In this document: positions 12,241 through 23,348 of the stretch, piece by piece
Layout: every line of letters begins with the position of its first letter
Numbering within the stretch: position 1 is the stretch's first letter
Position numbers and translations under genes: made by a program
Source of the DNA: Eonycteris spelaea
Lineage: Eukaryota; Chordata; Mammalia; Chiroptera; Pteropodidae
Length of the DNA stretch: 64,000 nt
Direction of reading: 5' to 3'
Assembly: GCA_003508835.1 (NCBI GenBank)
Contig: PUFA01000209.1
Span: 1,157,001-1,221,000 of the forward strand
The notes under the pieces: model-generated
The model's database searches: none
The model's input: only the letters and a program-made list of their open reading frames with translations
Told to the model about the DNA's origin: nothing

Positions 12241-14141
12241 AACAGAGAACCATTACTGAAGACACCCTTTCCCCCCCCCAGCGCTCTCTCTGTTATACTT
12301 TTCAATTGTGATTTTTTTAATAATTCAAAACCTCCATGCAAATACTGCCCTCTGAAATCATAAAATATGAATTTTTAAATGAGTTTTCACCCTCAACTTT
12401 GTTCTGTTAGTTGTTAACCGAAGGGTCACTGGGTAATCTTCATTTTTCCAAGAAAATTAAAAGAACACAGGACAGTCAACTCCTCATCTTTTCTTCTAGG
12501 CTCTAATTATGATCCCTTTTGGCAAGACCCACATCCAGAAGGCCGTCTACCTTGGCAACCACACCTAGTTGCCTAGAAGTGACTGTCCTAAGATATTTCT
12601 CCTTATCCAAATATGCCATCACTAGGGTCTAAACCTATTCACTTAAAACTTGTCATTATAGGTCATATGTGCCTGTGGGTATTTGTTCATTTGTTTGTTT
12701 TGCTTTTGTTTTTTTTTTTATAAGATAATAATGACTACTATATCTATCGAACAAAAGAAACCCCTCAGCTCATTTTAGTCAGAAGTATATAGTATGCTCA
12801 TTTTTCTCCAACATCCAGTAGCCCAGGGTTTCCTACAAAATATAATGTCTCCCAGGGCTCAGGATTTCTCAAGGGATGCTTTGTGTTTGACTCTTCAAAC
12901 TCTGCTCATTTAATGAGTCATTCTTTCAGGCCCTTGCTCTGTGCTTCCAAGGTAACAGATTAATGGTCTGGGCTGATCTGCTATTGAGAAAGAAACAGCA
13001 TCCCAGCTAATCATTTCCATCCAGAATTCATATTCTTAAGAGTGATTCTCTGGGAATGTTGGCCCCACTCCCTTTGTCTAACACATGATAGTGGTAACAA
13101 TTTCATCTCGTAAGAAATGAAAGCAAGGCTATGGCAATCCGTGGAAAAGGTGTGTGAGAGAAAGCAGAAACCACGTAAATACACTTGGTACTGGTTTGGT
13201 TACCATTTTGACATAAGAAAAATAGAAACTACCTGGATTCCATTCACCTACCTGCAACTTTAATGTCTTGCCCTTCTTTACAGCTGTACTCTGGTATCAC
13301 AAGTCTCCAAACAATTCAAAAAGTTTTTAGCTAAGGCAAATATCACTCTTCATTAAATGATTTTGAGAAGATGCTGTAATGCAGCAATTGCAAAACAAAC
13401 CAAACAAAAACACTTATTCTGCCTCCAGAGTTCCAGTAAAGAAGGTGAGAAACATAATAAGAATGCCTTATAATAATTACAAATGTCTTAGGAACAATCT
13501 CGAAAATATCACACTTCAGAGGAAAGAGCTTTCTTCCGGTTTAAGGTTTTGGGAAATTTTTATGTCAGTTCTAACTTTTTGTTCACCACAGATAAGAAAT
13601 TCTCTTGCAAATAAGTTGATTTGTCTCAGACAATTCAGAAGTTTCCTTAGAAATAATGAGACATTAAGACTTTTATGGCCACATTAATCCAACTTGAAAA
13701 CTCGTCCATTTTATTATTTTATTATAACCAGGAAATATATTGTTATTTTAATGTAATATGCTATTGCTTCATTAATACATCATTTTTTATTAATTCTTTA
13801 TTATTTAATTCAACTTCTGTCTATTCAAATTAAATTAGAGTTTTGGACAGGCTCCTCCTCTCCACCCTCTCCCCTTCTCCCACATAGCTATTTCCTTGCT
13901 TAAAATATACTGCTGACTCATGTGGCCCTGAATGATCAAACTCCCCTTCGCAAATAATTCTTAGCATATTCAGTGTCCTAATCTAACATGACTCCTTTCA
14001 TGACTAGTTCTGTCTTCACAGATGCCCGGCTGTGAAACAGGAAATTCATGAGGTCACCTCTAAGAATTTTCTTTATATTGCACCCAGCAAAAGAAAGTGT
14101 GTGGGGTTTTTTTCCCCCCATACTCACTTTCTTTTAACTAT

Positions 14142-14204
14142 GTTTTTTGTTTGTTTTGTTTTGTTTGTTTTGTTTTGTTTTTGTTTTGGGTTTTTTTTTT
14201 TTTA
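14142..14204. repeat. (TTTTG)n/T-rich simple repeat
   Basis: Interrupted ttgttttgttttg units passing into a T run. Low-complexity only. Confidence 0.9.
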
Positions 14205-14689
14205 TGTCTGAGATAAATTTTCTAGAATCTGTTGTTAGTATATGCTGAGCACATGATCCAAAGAAGTCTCTGCTTCTGTGGAGAATAACCAAGTCAAGGA
14301 CAGAGGGTACATCCCTATAATGAAATGCAAATTTCTCATTAAAAGGCAAATCCTTCATCTCAAAGGCTGAACAGAATGCGACTTCACTTGACTGGTGGGG
14401 AATTTCCTATTAAGGCACTGAAAAAATATTTCGACTAAAGACTATTCTTTGGATCGGAACCACTTTCATTTTAATGAATTGGAACATTTTCGTATCCTAC
14501 AAAAATTTATTCTGAGATAAACAATGTCAGCCAATGTGTTGCCATTTGTTATAATTCCTTCTTTTATACTATATTTTTCCCATCAGCAATGGGAAATGTT
14601 TCATCAATATAAACTCTATAGAGACTGCTATTTTTCTGCACTGTTTTGCCTTTTTAAAACTTTTCCTGACCTACTTTCCTTAATTCCAG

Positions 14690-14976
14690 TTCCCTTCATC
14701 CTACCGAATGTGGTTTTCAGCTCCAAGAATGTCACTGTTGTCCCCCAGGCTCCAAAGCAACATCTTTGGAGTCATCACCTACCTGTTCTTTCTTGCCATT
14801 GTCTTACATTCAGTCAGTCACCAAGTCCTATCCATTGTACTTCTTAAATAACTTGTTATTAACTAATTTTCTATGCTTTCTATTGCCACTTTCTTAATTT
14901 AGAAATTATCTCTCACCTGGATATCTATTGGAACCTTCTCATCTATCACCCTGTCAGTATTATCATAAAATCCCAA

Positions 14977-15035
<59 letters not shown>

Positions 15036-15190
15036 CACACTGGCATCTCACACCATTCTTCACATTGCTACCAGAGAGAACTTGTAGCACATGTATCTCA
15101 CCAGGTTACTTCTTGTTTTAAAGATTTTCATTGCATACATCCCACATTCCCTGGGCGGTACTCAAGTGTCCCTTCTGATGTCTCCCTTGG
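14690..15190 (+). mobile_element. L2 LINE fragment, sense, interrupted by an (AC)n tract
   Basis: Sense L2 blocks: tttggagtcatcacctacct, then ctatccattgtacttctt, then after the dinucleotide tract attcttcacattgctacc and ttcattgcatacatcccaca. The AC repeat has expanded inside the copy. Confidence 0.55.
14978..15033. repeat. (AC)28 microsatellite
   Basis: 56 uninterrupted bases of alternating AC on the plus strand. Likely length-polymorphic. It generates two spurious open frames (His/Thr and Cys/Val repeats). Confidence 0.97.
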
Positions 15191-15194
15191 TTTC

Positions 15195-17005
15195 ATTCTT
15201 CTTTTCTTTTCCATTTTGGATGAACAGTAACAAACATCAGTGTTGTTGGAGGGAGTGCCACCACTTCTTGCACTTTCACACTGGGAAGAAGGCTTTATTC
15301 CAAATTGGCTAGCCTAGTCCTGAGTGCCGTTCCATTCCTTTACATCATTACTCAGTACTTCCTTGTAAACAAGCCCATGTGCTTCAAACAGCTTTAATGC
15401 TGTCGCCCCAGTTCTGAGGGAGTGTTGTTTGGGGTGTATGTTATTATTTGTGTTTTTAACGGTGCATTGATATAGCAATATGCATTTGAAAAGTCTCCCC
15501 TAAATACCTGCTTATATAACTGCTTGCTCTGCCTTCAAAGAGCCCTGATCTTTCAGTCAGCCGCCCACTTAACCACATTAATCACGCTTCCACGAAGTAC
15601 CTCCATATAAACGAAGGATGTTAGATTGTTTTCTTTTCATAAGCTCTGTAAAAAAGAGAGACTCACCTTATTCATAAGGCAGGCATGACATAGTTACCTC
15701 AAATTCTCTGATTACTTGAAAAATTATGGGGAATTAATCTGTGTCAGTAAGAGAGAGTGACAGTGAATGTTCTTAAGGGCAATGGATCAGCCTTTTATAT
15801 TTTTGTGCCTATAAAATCGTTTGTAGCAGATGCTCTAAAAAACTAGTTCTTTGTTGAATGTGTTAAGTTGGAAGCAATGTTTATGTGTACTTTATTCGTA
15901 TTTACATTTCTCTGTATTTTTTCTTTCTCTTCACTTTAAAATGATCAAGTCATTTGAATGAAGGTATTTGCTATCAACGGGGAAGATGAAATACATTGCA
16001 ATTTATATTAACATCACTATGCAAAACATTCTTGGCATTCTTTAGCAAACATCAGTGATGTTTGTAACATGTTGCAGAATAAGAGAACATTTAATATCTA
16101 CAGCAAGCATGAAATATTGTACTGAAACAATATATTAAAATCAAAGTGTTCTGTAAATGATTTGGATGAAATTATATTCTTCTGAACACTTTAGTAGGGA
16201 GATCGGATGATAGATCAGAAAACACAAAATGAAACCACATGAGTGTAGAATCATCTCATCTGGCTTTTGCATGCCGCCAGTTTGTATATAAATTTAAAGA
16301 GATGATAAAATAAGGAAGTTTTATGAGAATTTTTCATGATTTCACCAGATGCTTTTAGTTATAAGACCTTTCATTGAGTGGTGGAGGGGACTCTATATTG
16401 TGGAATCTGAGGTTTGTTTCTTATTTTCATTATTGTCCTGACTGCAGAGAATGTCACAAGTCACAGGCCTTCTTTCCACCATGATATTTGTCACAACCAG
16501 AAACCCCACTTTTTGGGTGCCTAGAAGAAAAGCAGCTGGTGGCAGTGCTGACACACAGGCCTGACTCAAACGCTACAGTGAAGGAGGGAGAGCTCCATGA
16601 GCTCAGTTGTCCCAGAAGTTTGCTCTGATAATGAATTGTTTTCCAGGTTAGAGAAAGCCTATGTCCAGGTGATCATTTGGAGAATACTAAAGGAAGACTT
16701 GAATGAGCAAGTTTAGATTTCTCCTAAATATACCAGATAAAATCTGTCTCCTGAAACTGCACTGAGCTAGGGCAAGCTCTAAGTTGTATAGAGAGTGTAC
16801 CCCTAAGACTGGAACAGAGAGTTAGCATCTTTTGTTCTCTGTGTTAGCTAAATATAACCTATTTAGAGCCCTGGATACTTTCTGTACTTGTAGTGTAGGC
16901 TGAGTGTTGATGAAGTGTTTTCAGTGCCAAAGGCCATGATCTGTTTTTATTTCATTTTAAGATTACCGAATCGTTCAACCATTATTTTGTAATTAGATAA
17001 TAACT
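15195..17005. other. Unassigned intronic sequence with two mixed-composition stretches
   Basis: 15440-15640 and 16440-16690 have higher GC content and some CpG (for example agccgcccacttaac, atcacgcttccacgaag) and could be conserved non-coding elements. No gene or repeat seen. Confidence 0.35.
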
Positions 17006-17009
17006 GTTG

Positions 17010-17205
17010 ATAGAGCCCTTACAATAACGCACTGGATGCCATGCCTCTTCAAATATCATCAAACTTATTTCGTATAAATATGATTTAGACAGTTCCATTC
17101 CGTAATTGAGGAAAGAAGGTCAGAAAATCTTTCCAAAAGTCACAGCAGTTATAAGTGGCCAAATCAGAACTCAAGCCGAAGTTCTATGAACTTTAAAGTC
17201 AAACT
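17010..17205 (-). mobile_element. MIR SINE, antisense
   Basis: attgaggaaagaaggtcaga, tccaaaagtcacagcagtta, gtggccaaatcagaactcaa: antisense MIR order. Confidence 0.65.
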
Positions 17206-17224
17206 GTTATTGATAGCCATATGT

Positions 17225-17341
17225 CTTGTGAAACCAAAGTGGTTTTGCTATAATTGCCATGGCAACTAGATCATGTGACCTCTACTATGAGCCATAGGTC
17301 TTTTCTCTGAAAAATGGGGAGGAGATCTCAGTTCATTTCTT
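17225..17341 (+). mobile_element. MIR SINE fragment, sense (insertion site of the 5S retroposon)
   Basis: tcatgtgacctctactatga then gtcttttctctgaaaaatgg gga is a MIR core. The copy is interrupted at 17341 by the 5S-headed retroposon, so the MIR is the older of the two. Confidence 0.5.
17328..17341. repeat. Target-site duplication, left copy (retroposon 3' side)
   Basis: tcagttcatttctt, identical to the copy at 17541-17554 across the 5S retroposon. Confidence 0.8.
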
Positions 17342-17540
17342 TTTTTTAGGCAAGACAACCATTGGTTGACCTCACAGATTGCAAGGACCTTGTGAGTTTA
17401 CAATCCCTTATTTCTTATTTTTTATGCCTATTTTTTACACCTTCCCAGGTGGTCTCCCATCCAAGTACTAACCAGGCCCGACTCTGCTTCACTTCTAAGA
17501 TCAGATGGGATCAGGCTCGTTCAGTGTGGCATGGCTGTAG
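17342..17540 (-). mobile_element. 5S-rRNA-headed retroposon with 14-bp target duplication
   Basis: A roughly 199-base unit read on the minus strand: a 5S rRNA-derived 5' part (about 115 bases), then about 85 bases unrelated to 5S, ending in a short A run (gcctaaaaaaa). It is bounded by a perfect 14-base direct repeat, tcagttcatttctt, at 17328-17341 and 17541-17554. On the element strand the duplication starts aagaaatg directly after the A run, typical of L1-endonuclease insertion. It lies in a MIR copy. The layout (5S head, extra body, A tail, about 200 bases) is that of a 5S-derived SINE such as those described in fruit bats, or of a chimeric 5S retropseudogene. I found no second copy in the window. 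Confidence 0.75.
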
Positions 17541-17542
17541 TC
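17426..17542 (-). pseudogene. 5S rRNA-derived sequence (retropseudogene or SINE head)
   Basis: The reverse complement matches vertebrate 5S rRNA over its whole length: gcctgatcccatctgatctt, then gtcgggcctggttagtactt and ggatgggagaccacctggga. The internal control region is nearly intact: the box-C region differs from the functional gene by one CpG-to-CpA change, and the intermediate element gggcctgg is perfect. Many other differences are CpG decay. The 3' end of the 5S sequence is degraded (gtaaaaaat in place of accgggtgctg). It is not a functional 5S gene, but it could retain RNA polymerase III binding capacity. Confidence 0.85.
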
Positions 17543-17554
17543 AGTTCATTTCTT
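17541..17554. repeat. Target-site duplication, right copy (retroposon 5' side)
   Basis: tcagttcatttctt, identical to 17328-17341. It follows directly on the first bases of the 5S-like sequence, so the element is complete at its 5' end. Confidence 0.8.
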
Positions 17555-18282
17555 AACACTTCTTAAGAACAAGTTTGGGAGAATTCTCTATGCTAGAGTT
17601 TTGCCCTTTGAAAAGAAAGGTAGTAATTTGTTGAAAAAAATATATCCACTGTCAAATTATGAGAAATTGGACTGCTGAAACTTGGCACTATTTTGAAATA
17701 TTCAGAAGTAAATTGAAACCAATCTAAAACAGGAGTGCAATTTGATTAGAAGCCTTGTCTCCAAACTCCGTGAAATAAGGCTAGGTGATATGAGAACTGA
17801 CACAGCTAAGAGGGATATTTATGTGTGGCTGGAAGAAGCAGCAATCATGTTTATGTAGTAGAGGCAATTAAATTCCCAAAAGCTAGAATGTGGGTTGGCC
17901 CACTGAAAATTGGCCTAATTTTGAATAGTAAATTCACGGTGATGATTACTTTTATTATAATGAGACTGCCTACCTTAATGTTTTTCTTATGGCATAAAAA
18001 TCTATATCAATTGCCAAAACCTTTTGGGATGATTCAGCAAGTATACGTTTACTCACTGTAACTTACTAATACTAATTTATTAAAATTATCACATGTTCCA
18101 AACTAAAAATGGGGCTAGGTGATCAAATAAAAGATTTTAATTCATAAATATTATTCATTAAAAAACCTCACATACGTATAAACTAAGAATACATGTATAT
18201 AAGTGTTTTGAATTGTTCTTATTTAAATAATAAAATAACATGAAATATTACCTGCCTTAGCAAAGTCTATGGTTATTGTATA

Positions 18283-18312
18283 TAACTTAATATTAGCTTT
18301 AATATTAAGTTA
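18283..18312. repeat. 12-bp-stem hairpin with 6-base loop
   Basis: taacttaatatt (18283-18294), loop agcttt, then aatattaagtta (18301-18312), an exact inverted copy. Further ttagcttta units follow directly. Confidence 0.9.
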
Positions 18313-19040
18313 GCTTTATATTAGCTTTAAACAAAAACAACTTACATATTAACTTTGAGTAAAAAACAAACAGGCTTTTTTTTTTCCTCTCAAATAATAA
18401 AGACAAAATTAGTTTTTAAATCTTTAAAGATTTTCAGATAATCTTTGACAGTAAGTTAAATTATGAGCAGATATTTTGCTTTTGAGTTAATTTTTCATTT
18501 GGGTATATCTTAAAAGTTTTATTAATTTTTAAATTTCACCTCCCCCAAACATAGAGATGTTCTTTTGTTAGACCTACGAGAATATACAGTTTAATACAAC
18601 GATTAGCCCATGCACTTGTCTAAAATATATCACATCAACCCAGAAAATGTTAATACACTTGCAAAGGTGAGCCTTTATATCCCTCATCTCCTGTGCTGAG
18701 AGAAGTAATATTTAACTCCCACATGGAAATGCAAGATAGAGACTAGTTATTTTCATAGCTTTATCAAAAGGCTTTCTATTATGTTAATATCTCTGAGGCG
18801 GAATATCTTGGTTGTAATAAAGAACAATTGCAGGGATCTCATTAGAATGTATATCACACATGATACTTTCAAAGAATGGCTGTCTTTTTAGGGATTAAAA
18901 AGAAAAGGTAATTTAGTGAAGATAAAATGGACTTAAACAAGCCTTGTATTCTTTATCTAACATTTTACTGACATAGTTCAATAATTATCCCTCGCAGTGG
19001 CTTTGAGGTAGTTGTCTTTCAAATAAAGGAAGGACAGGCA

Positions 19041-19176
19041 TGGGAGGGGAAAGAGGAGGAAAATGGGGAGAAAGGTCAGAAGGGAGGGAGGAGAAAGAGA
19101 GAGGGACAGAAAGAGAGAGAGAGCACAAAAAACAGCCAGGCCAGAAGAGTAGGAGAGAGAGGAGGTGAAGCCAGGA
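19041..19176. repeat. Purine-rich (GA/GGA) tract
   Basis: Strongly purine-biased plus strand with a 29-base pure-purine core at 19078-19106. The minus-strand open frame rich in Leu/Ser/Pro is a composition artefact. Confidence 0.88.
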
Positions 19177-20949
19177 ATAGATAAGGAGAACGTTCATATA
19201 AGACAATAAGATGTTAAGATCTGATTCATCTTCAGTAGAGATATAAGGGTGACGCTTTTGTTTTATCAAAAGATTAAGACACCGCTGACTTCACACAACT
19301 GCAAATGATAGCACTGTTGTTTGCACATTCTTTCACATTGCTTTCACATTCTTCTATACTTCCTTGAGATTTGTGCCCCAAATTGTTTCCATTAGCTCAA
19401 AAAAGATACACTAATTTCTTGTCTTCAACAAATCGGAAGTCTAGGTGGATTGATAAATCGAGTAACAGTGGTGAAAGGTAACATGCATTCATTACCAGAA
19501 GATGCCCCTTTGAATAAAAATTTGATATGATCTTGGAAAACAAAGCAAAATAGAAATTAGAAAAATGGAGTTTATAAATGGCAACACTATCTCCAAGCTG
19601 CATAAATCAATGGCATATTTCCTGGAAGTTTTAATCAACCTCATAATGTAGAACTCTGTGATTACAATTATGTGGATAATTCAAGAAAGAAATGAACCAG
19701 CTTTTGCCTAATGTGGTGCTTCATGTGTAGCAAATAAAAAATTCATGTGGTTGGTCAAATAATTTGGCCTTTGTTTCAATTAAATTAAAAAGTAGCATAC
19801 GGAATGGTGCAAAAAAGAATAAAGTTAAAAAGAATCTCATGAGGGCCAGTTTGGAACTCAAGTTCCATAAAAGAAAAATGATACTGAGCCACCAAGTTCC
19901 TCATAATCTTTTCTTTGAAAGAAAACACCATTTAGCCAAGTACAAGATCAGATCAGCTCCAGAGTGTGTTAGCACTTTCCCTTACCCTAGCGCTCAAGAA
20001 TCTGCTGTTACTTACCTATAACTTTAAGTAGAATATTATTATTCATTATGTCTTAATGGACAAAACCACAGTCCTTCACAAAGAAATGAAGCATCATATC
20101 TCAAACTGACCTAGATGCTACAAAGCAGATTGCTTAGAATTTAAGTCTGGAAATAAGGGAGTCCTCTTCCACTACTTAAGTGAAATTTGATTAGGAGGTG
20201 TACCTAATTTATCTCTCCCATGCCTATCTGTTCTTTACTTAGTTCCCTTAACACCCTTGTTTTTATGTTTTTGTTTTTGTTGACGAGTCAGTTTTTTAAA
20301 ATATAATATCAAATAGCCTAACTAAGAAAGCAGACATAACCCATAATTTTATACCAAATAAGAGCCAATGTTAAAATTTTGATGATTTCCTTTGAATATT
20401 TATATGTGCATATTTATTTTTACATGATTGAGATCATGCCGTATATAAATAATTTTGAGGCCCTCAGCAATTATCTTGATTCTTTCAGCAATATCTTCTA
20501 TGTTGTAATGCTCTATGCTGCATTATTTTTTTCCCATCTTATTTATGTGCTTTGTTTCAATAACAAAAGTATAAATTCTTCCAAGGAAGAGACTTTATCT
20601 TCCATTTATTTGTCCTTATCTTGTTTTCTACACATAGACTAATTACCTTCCGAGGCACTCAGCACAGATATTGTTTTAAGTTATTGAATTTATGGGAATC
20701 ACTAAAATCACTTTCAACAACCCCTGCACCTCCAGAAAGTAAGCTTTTCTCCAAGAATTCCTCAGTACTACAGAAGAAGTGCTACTTTGAAAAAAAAAGG
20801 CCCAGGTGTGGGGAAAATTTTCAAAATAGTATGCATTCTGTAAGATCTGAAAAATCTTCTTTTAATGCTCATATAATCAATTAGGTAGGTCTTGGCTTAG
20901 ACAAATCAATAGAAAGGCAAAAAATTATTCATGCCTCCTCTCCAGTGCC

Positions 20950-21545
20950 CATCTCCATCCCAAAGACATGCCTAAAGTTCATTTTTCACACTACAATCGA
21001 AGAGAGCTTTCGAATATGCAAATCTCCATGCCAACCACCAGTGCGCATCTCTGCATTACCCTTCTTAGCCTCCATTGTATATTTCAGTCATTCTCAAAGT
21101 CCCCAGAACACAACATGCTTACTCTTCTTTCTAGGCCTTTGCACTTGCTGTTCCCTATTCTTGGAAGACCATTTCTCCATATGTCCACCAACCAAATTCC
21201 CCATCTTCACTTGGATAATTGTTGTTTATGCTTCAGGTCTCAGCTAAGATGCCATCTTCTGTGGAAAGCCTTTTTAGTCCCCGCTAGGCTACTCACTTCC
21301 TACTTAGTGTCCCCTTAACATTTTCTGTTAACCTATAACCATGGAGTTTATATATATATATATATTTTTTTTTTCATTACCTGCCTGCTTACTTATTTTA
21401 CCCCATCTCTCAATCCACCCCAGAGCCAGAGGCTTTTTTAAGATAAGAACTGTAGCTGTTCACCAATCTATCCTTAATGGATGGTTGATACAGGGACACA
21501 AAGCGTATGCTCACTGAATATTTCTTGAGTGAAAGAATGACTTCT
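20950..21545 (+). mobile_element. L2 LINE 3' part, sense
   Basis: The diagnostic order is aggcctttgcacttgctgtt, then caggtctcagctaagatgcc, then tgctcactgaatatttcttg with gaatga at the end. This is the L2 3' region and tail. A short (TA)n plus T-run interrupts it near 21350. Confidence 0.78.
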
Positions 21546-21549
21546 CTTC

Positions 21550-22490
21550 TTACTTGTTTCCACCTGTACATCATGTCCTAGGGCACCCTACGAATTCACC
21601 ACACTAGTGCCCCATTTAGGTACCTGCAATATCTATGCTTTTGATCTGCCCTAACTTTCCCATTTCTGGGAGGATGTTTTGAACTCTGTTCTGAGGTTTG
21701 CCTCTGCAGGTTGTCAGTCTGATTTGCTTTACCATTTAGAGGTGCTAATGGCCCTAGTGTCACTCTCCTTATATAGCATGTTGTTGTAAATTAGTCTTAA
21801 TTGGAGAGAGTTTTTAACCCAAGAGAAAGGCTATGCTGGGGGCACTTTCAGTCCCTCTCCTGAAGAGAGCACTCTACTTAGGGGCTCTCTGTATTCCTCA
21901 AATTCTCCCACAAGAGGGATGTGTGTGTCTTTCCTTTCTGTAAAATAGCATCAGAGATAAATGTCCTTTGGTATAGAATACTTGCCCATGTATGGTCATT
22001 GTGATCCTTTTGTGAAAGACTAACACAAAATAGTAATAGTAATCTGGCAATTTTTAAGATGGTGTCACAAAAATGAGTTACAGAGAAACAAAAAGTTCAG
22101 TGTCATATGCCTAACATTTAATGTAGATGTTAACTCTATTTCCACACATTGTTTATAAATTTGTGTAAAGATTTTGCATAAGTAAAAGATAAATCGCAAA
22201 TATTTATCCTATTTTGTGATAAGTAAACCAAAACAGTAGAGAGGATACTCATGAAACAGAGATCCGAAGATAAAATAAATTTTACTGTCTAAGAAAAAAA
22301 TTCATTCACTTGGGCTACTGAGAGATGACGTACATCTAGGTAAAATGGGGCAAATTCTTGACCTTTTTCCATTTGAATTCTCAAAGAAGGGGGAGAAAAA
22401 GCTACTGGGTCCAGATTAAAAGAAAATAGAAAGCCTCTTGTTTCTAAGGAAATAAACATGGGCCGTCTGTTTCTCCTTATTTCCGCCCAC
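21550..22490. other. Unassigned intronic sequence
   Basis: No gene or identifiable repeat between the L2 3' end and the C4G tract. Confidence 0.45.
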
Positions 22491-22492
22491 TT

Positions 22493-22516
22493 CCCCCCGC
22501 CCCGCCCCGCCCCGCC
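22493..22516. repeat. Short (CCCCG)n tract, GC-box and G-quadruplex-like on the minus strand
   Basis: C-rich run with four C-blocks separated by single G bases (minus strand: four or more runs of at least four G separated by C). Each ccgccccgcc is a GC-box-like site. It is isolated in AT-rich sequence. The Kozak-like gccaccatgg follows at 22519, but its frame stops after 11 codons. Confidence 0.85.
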
Positions 22517-22814
22517 ATGCCACCATGGAGGACCTCTCTAGCTTACTTTATGGTGTCTAATAATGACTTTACCACAGATGAATCATTAAATACAGAGCTA
22601 ATAAAACCCTTAGAGATAATATAAATCAAAAATTTTTATTTTGGAGACGAGGGAGTCAGCATTCAGAGAAATCAAGCAGCATGTCCTCTGTCACCCTCCA
22701 GTAGCAAAATTGGAATTTGCAGCCCTGTTACAAACGTTTGCTGAAAAATGTGGAATAATCTTAGATGACTAAGTGAATAAAGAGTATGATTCCACTAAAT
22801 TTGTGGCATATATT

Positions 22815-23035
22815 AATAGGAATAATACCCAACCCTGTCTAAATACTATTCTAAGTGTTTTACATGTATTAACACACTTGATCCTTACAATGCCTTATGA
22901 TTCTTATTTTAACCAATAATAAAACTCATGTCCAGAGAGCATAAGAGACTTCCATAACTTGTCAGTGTTGATCTGGGACTCTAAGTGAACAGTTGAACTC
23001 TTGAGTCTGTGTATATAACTGTTCTGTTGTACTTC
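22815..23035 (-). mobile_element. MIR SINE, antisense
   Basis: tactattctaagtgttttac, cttgatccttacaatgcctt, cagagagcataagagacttc, ataacttgtcagtgttgatc: antisense MIR. Confidence 0.68.
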
Positions 23036-23069
23036 CTTCTTTCAAGTATATCTATAAATTATTCAAACA

Positions 23070-23180
23070 TCTGTGCAGTGGTATTAAGAGCATGAACATT
23101 GGAATCAGAAACGGAATCAAGTGATTGGCAGTGTCACTTAGGAGCCATATAACCTTAGTCCCATTACTTCTTCTCACTTG
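23070..23180 (+). mobile_element. MIR SINE 5' part, sense
   Basis: gtattaagagcatgaacatt, ggaatcagaaacggaatcaa, ggcagtgtcacttaggagcc: the MIR 5' half. It lies only about 35 bases after an antisense MIR. Confidence 0.6.
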
Positions 23181-23348
23181 GCTTTGAAGGGAAGGAAAAA
23201 TTCCCTCCTTCCCCTCATGGTTCTTATGGCTGGTTTAATAATTAAAACGACATAGGTAGATTAAGAGGAGAAAACCAAATTCAATATATACGCATGGGGA
23301 ATTACATAAGCACAAAGAATTCTAAAGACAGTAAGGCAAAATGAGGTA

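Larger units (their letters stand above)
11540..14685. other. Unassigned intronic sequence
   Basis: Apart from the block at 12105-12240, a C8 run near 12272 and the TTTTG repeat, nothing recognisable. The 102-codon frame at 13379-13687 matches no family I know. Confidence 0.45.
17560..20940. other. Unassigned intronic sequence
   Basis: AT-rich, with the hairpin at 18283 and the purine tract at 19041. 20380-20650 is vaguely L2-like, but not enough to call. Confidence 0.45.

Noticed and set aside
13379..13687. 102-codon open frame as a novel gene
   Set aside because: No homology I recognise, no splice or promoter context, and a length compatible with chance in 64 kb.
14899..15230. His/Thr- and Cys/Val-repeat proteins over the AC tract
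   Set aside because: Translation of a dinucleotide microsatellite.
17426..17542. Functional 5S rRNA gene
   Set aside because: Many substitutions, a degraded 3' end, no T-run terminator directly after the 5S part, and retroposition hallmarks.
20968..21318. 100- and 116-codon frames near 21 kb
   Set aside because: Both lie inside an L2 3' region, whose C/T-rich composition gives long frames by chance.
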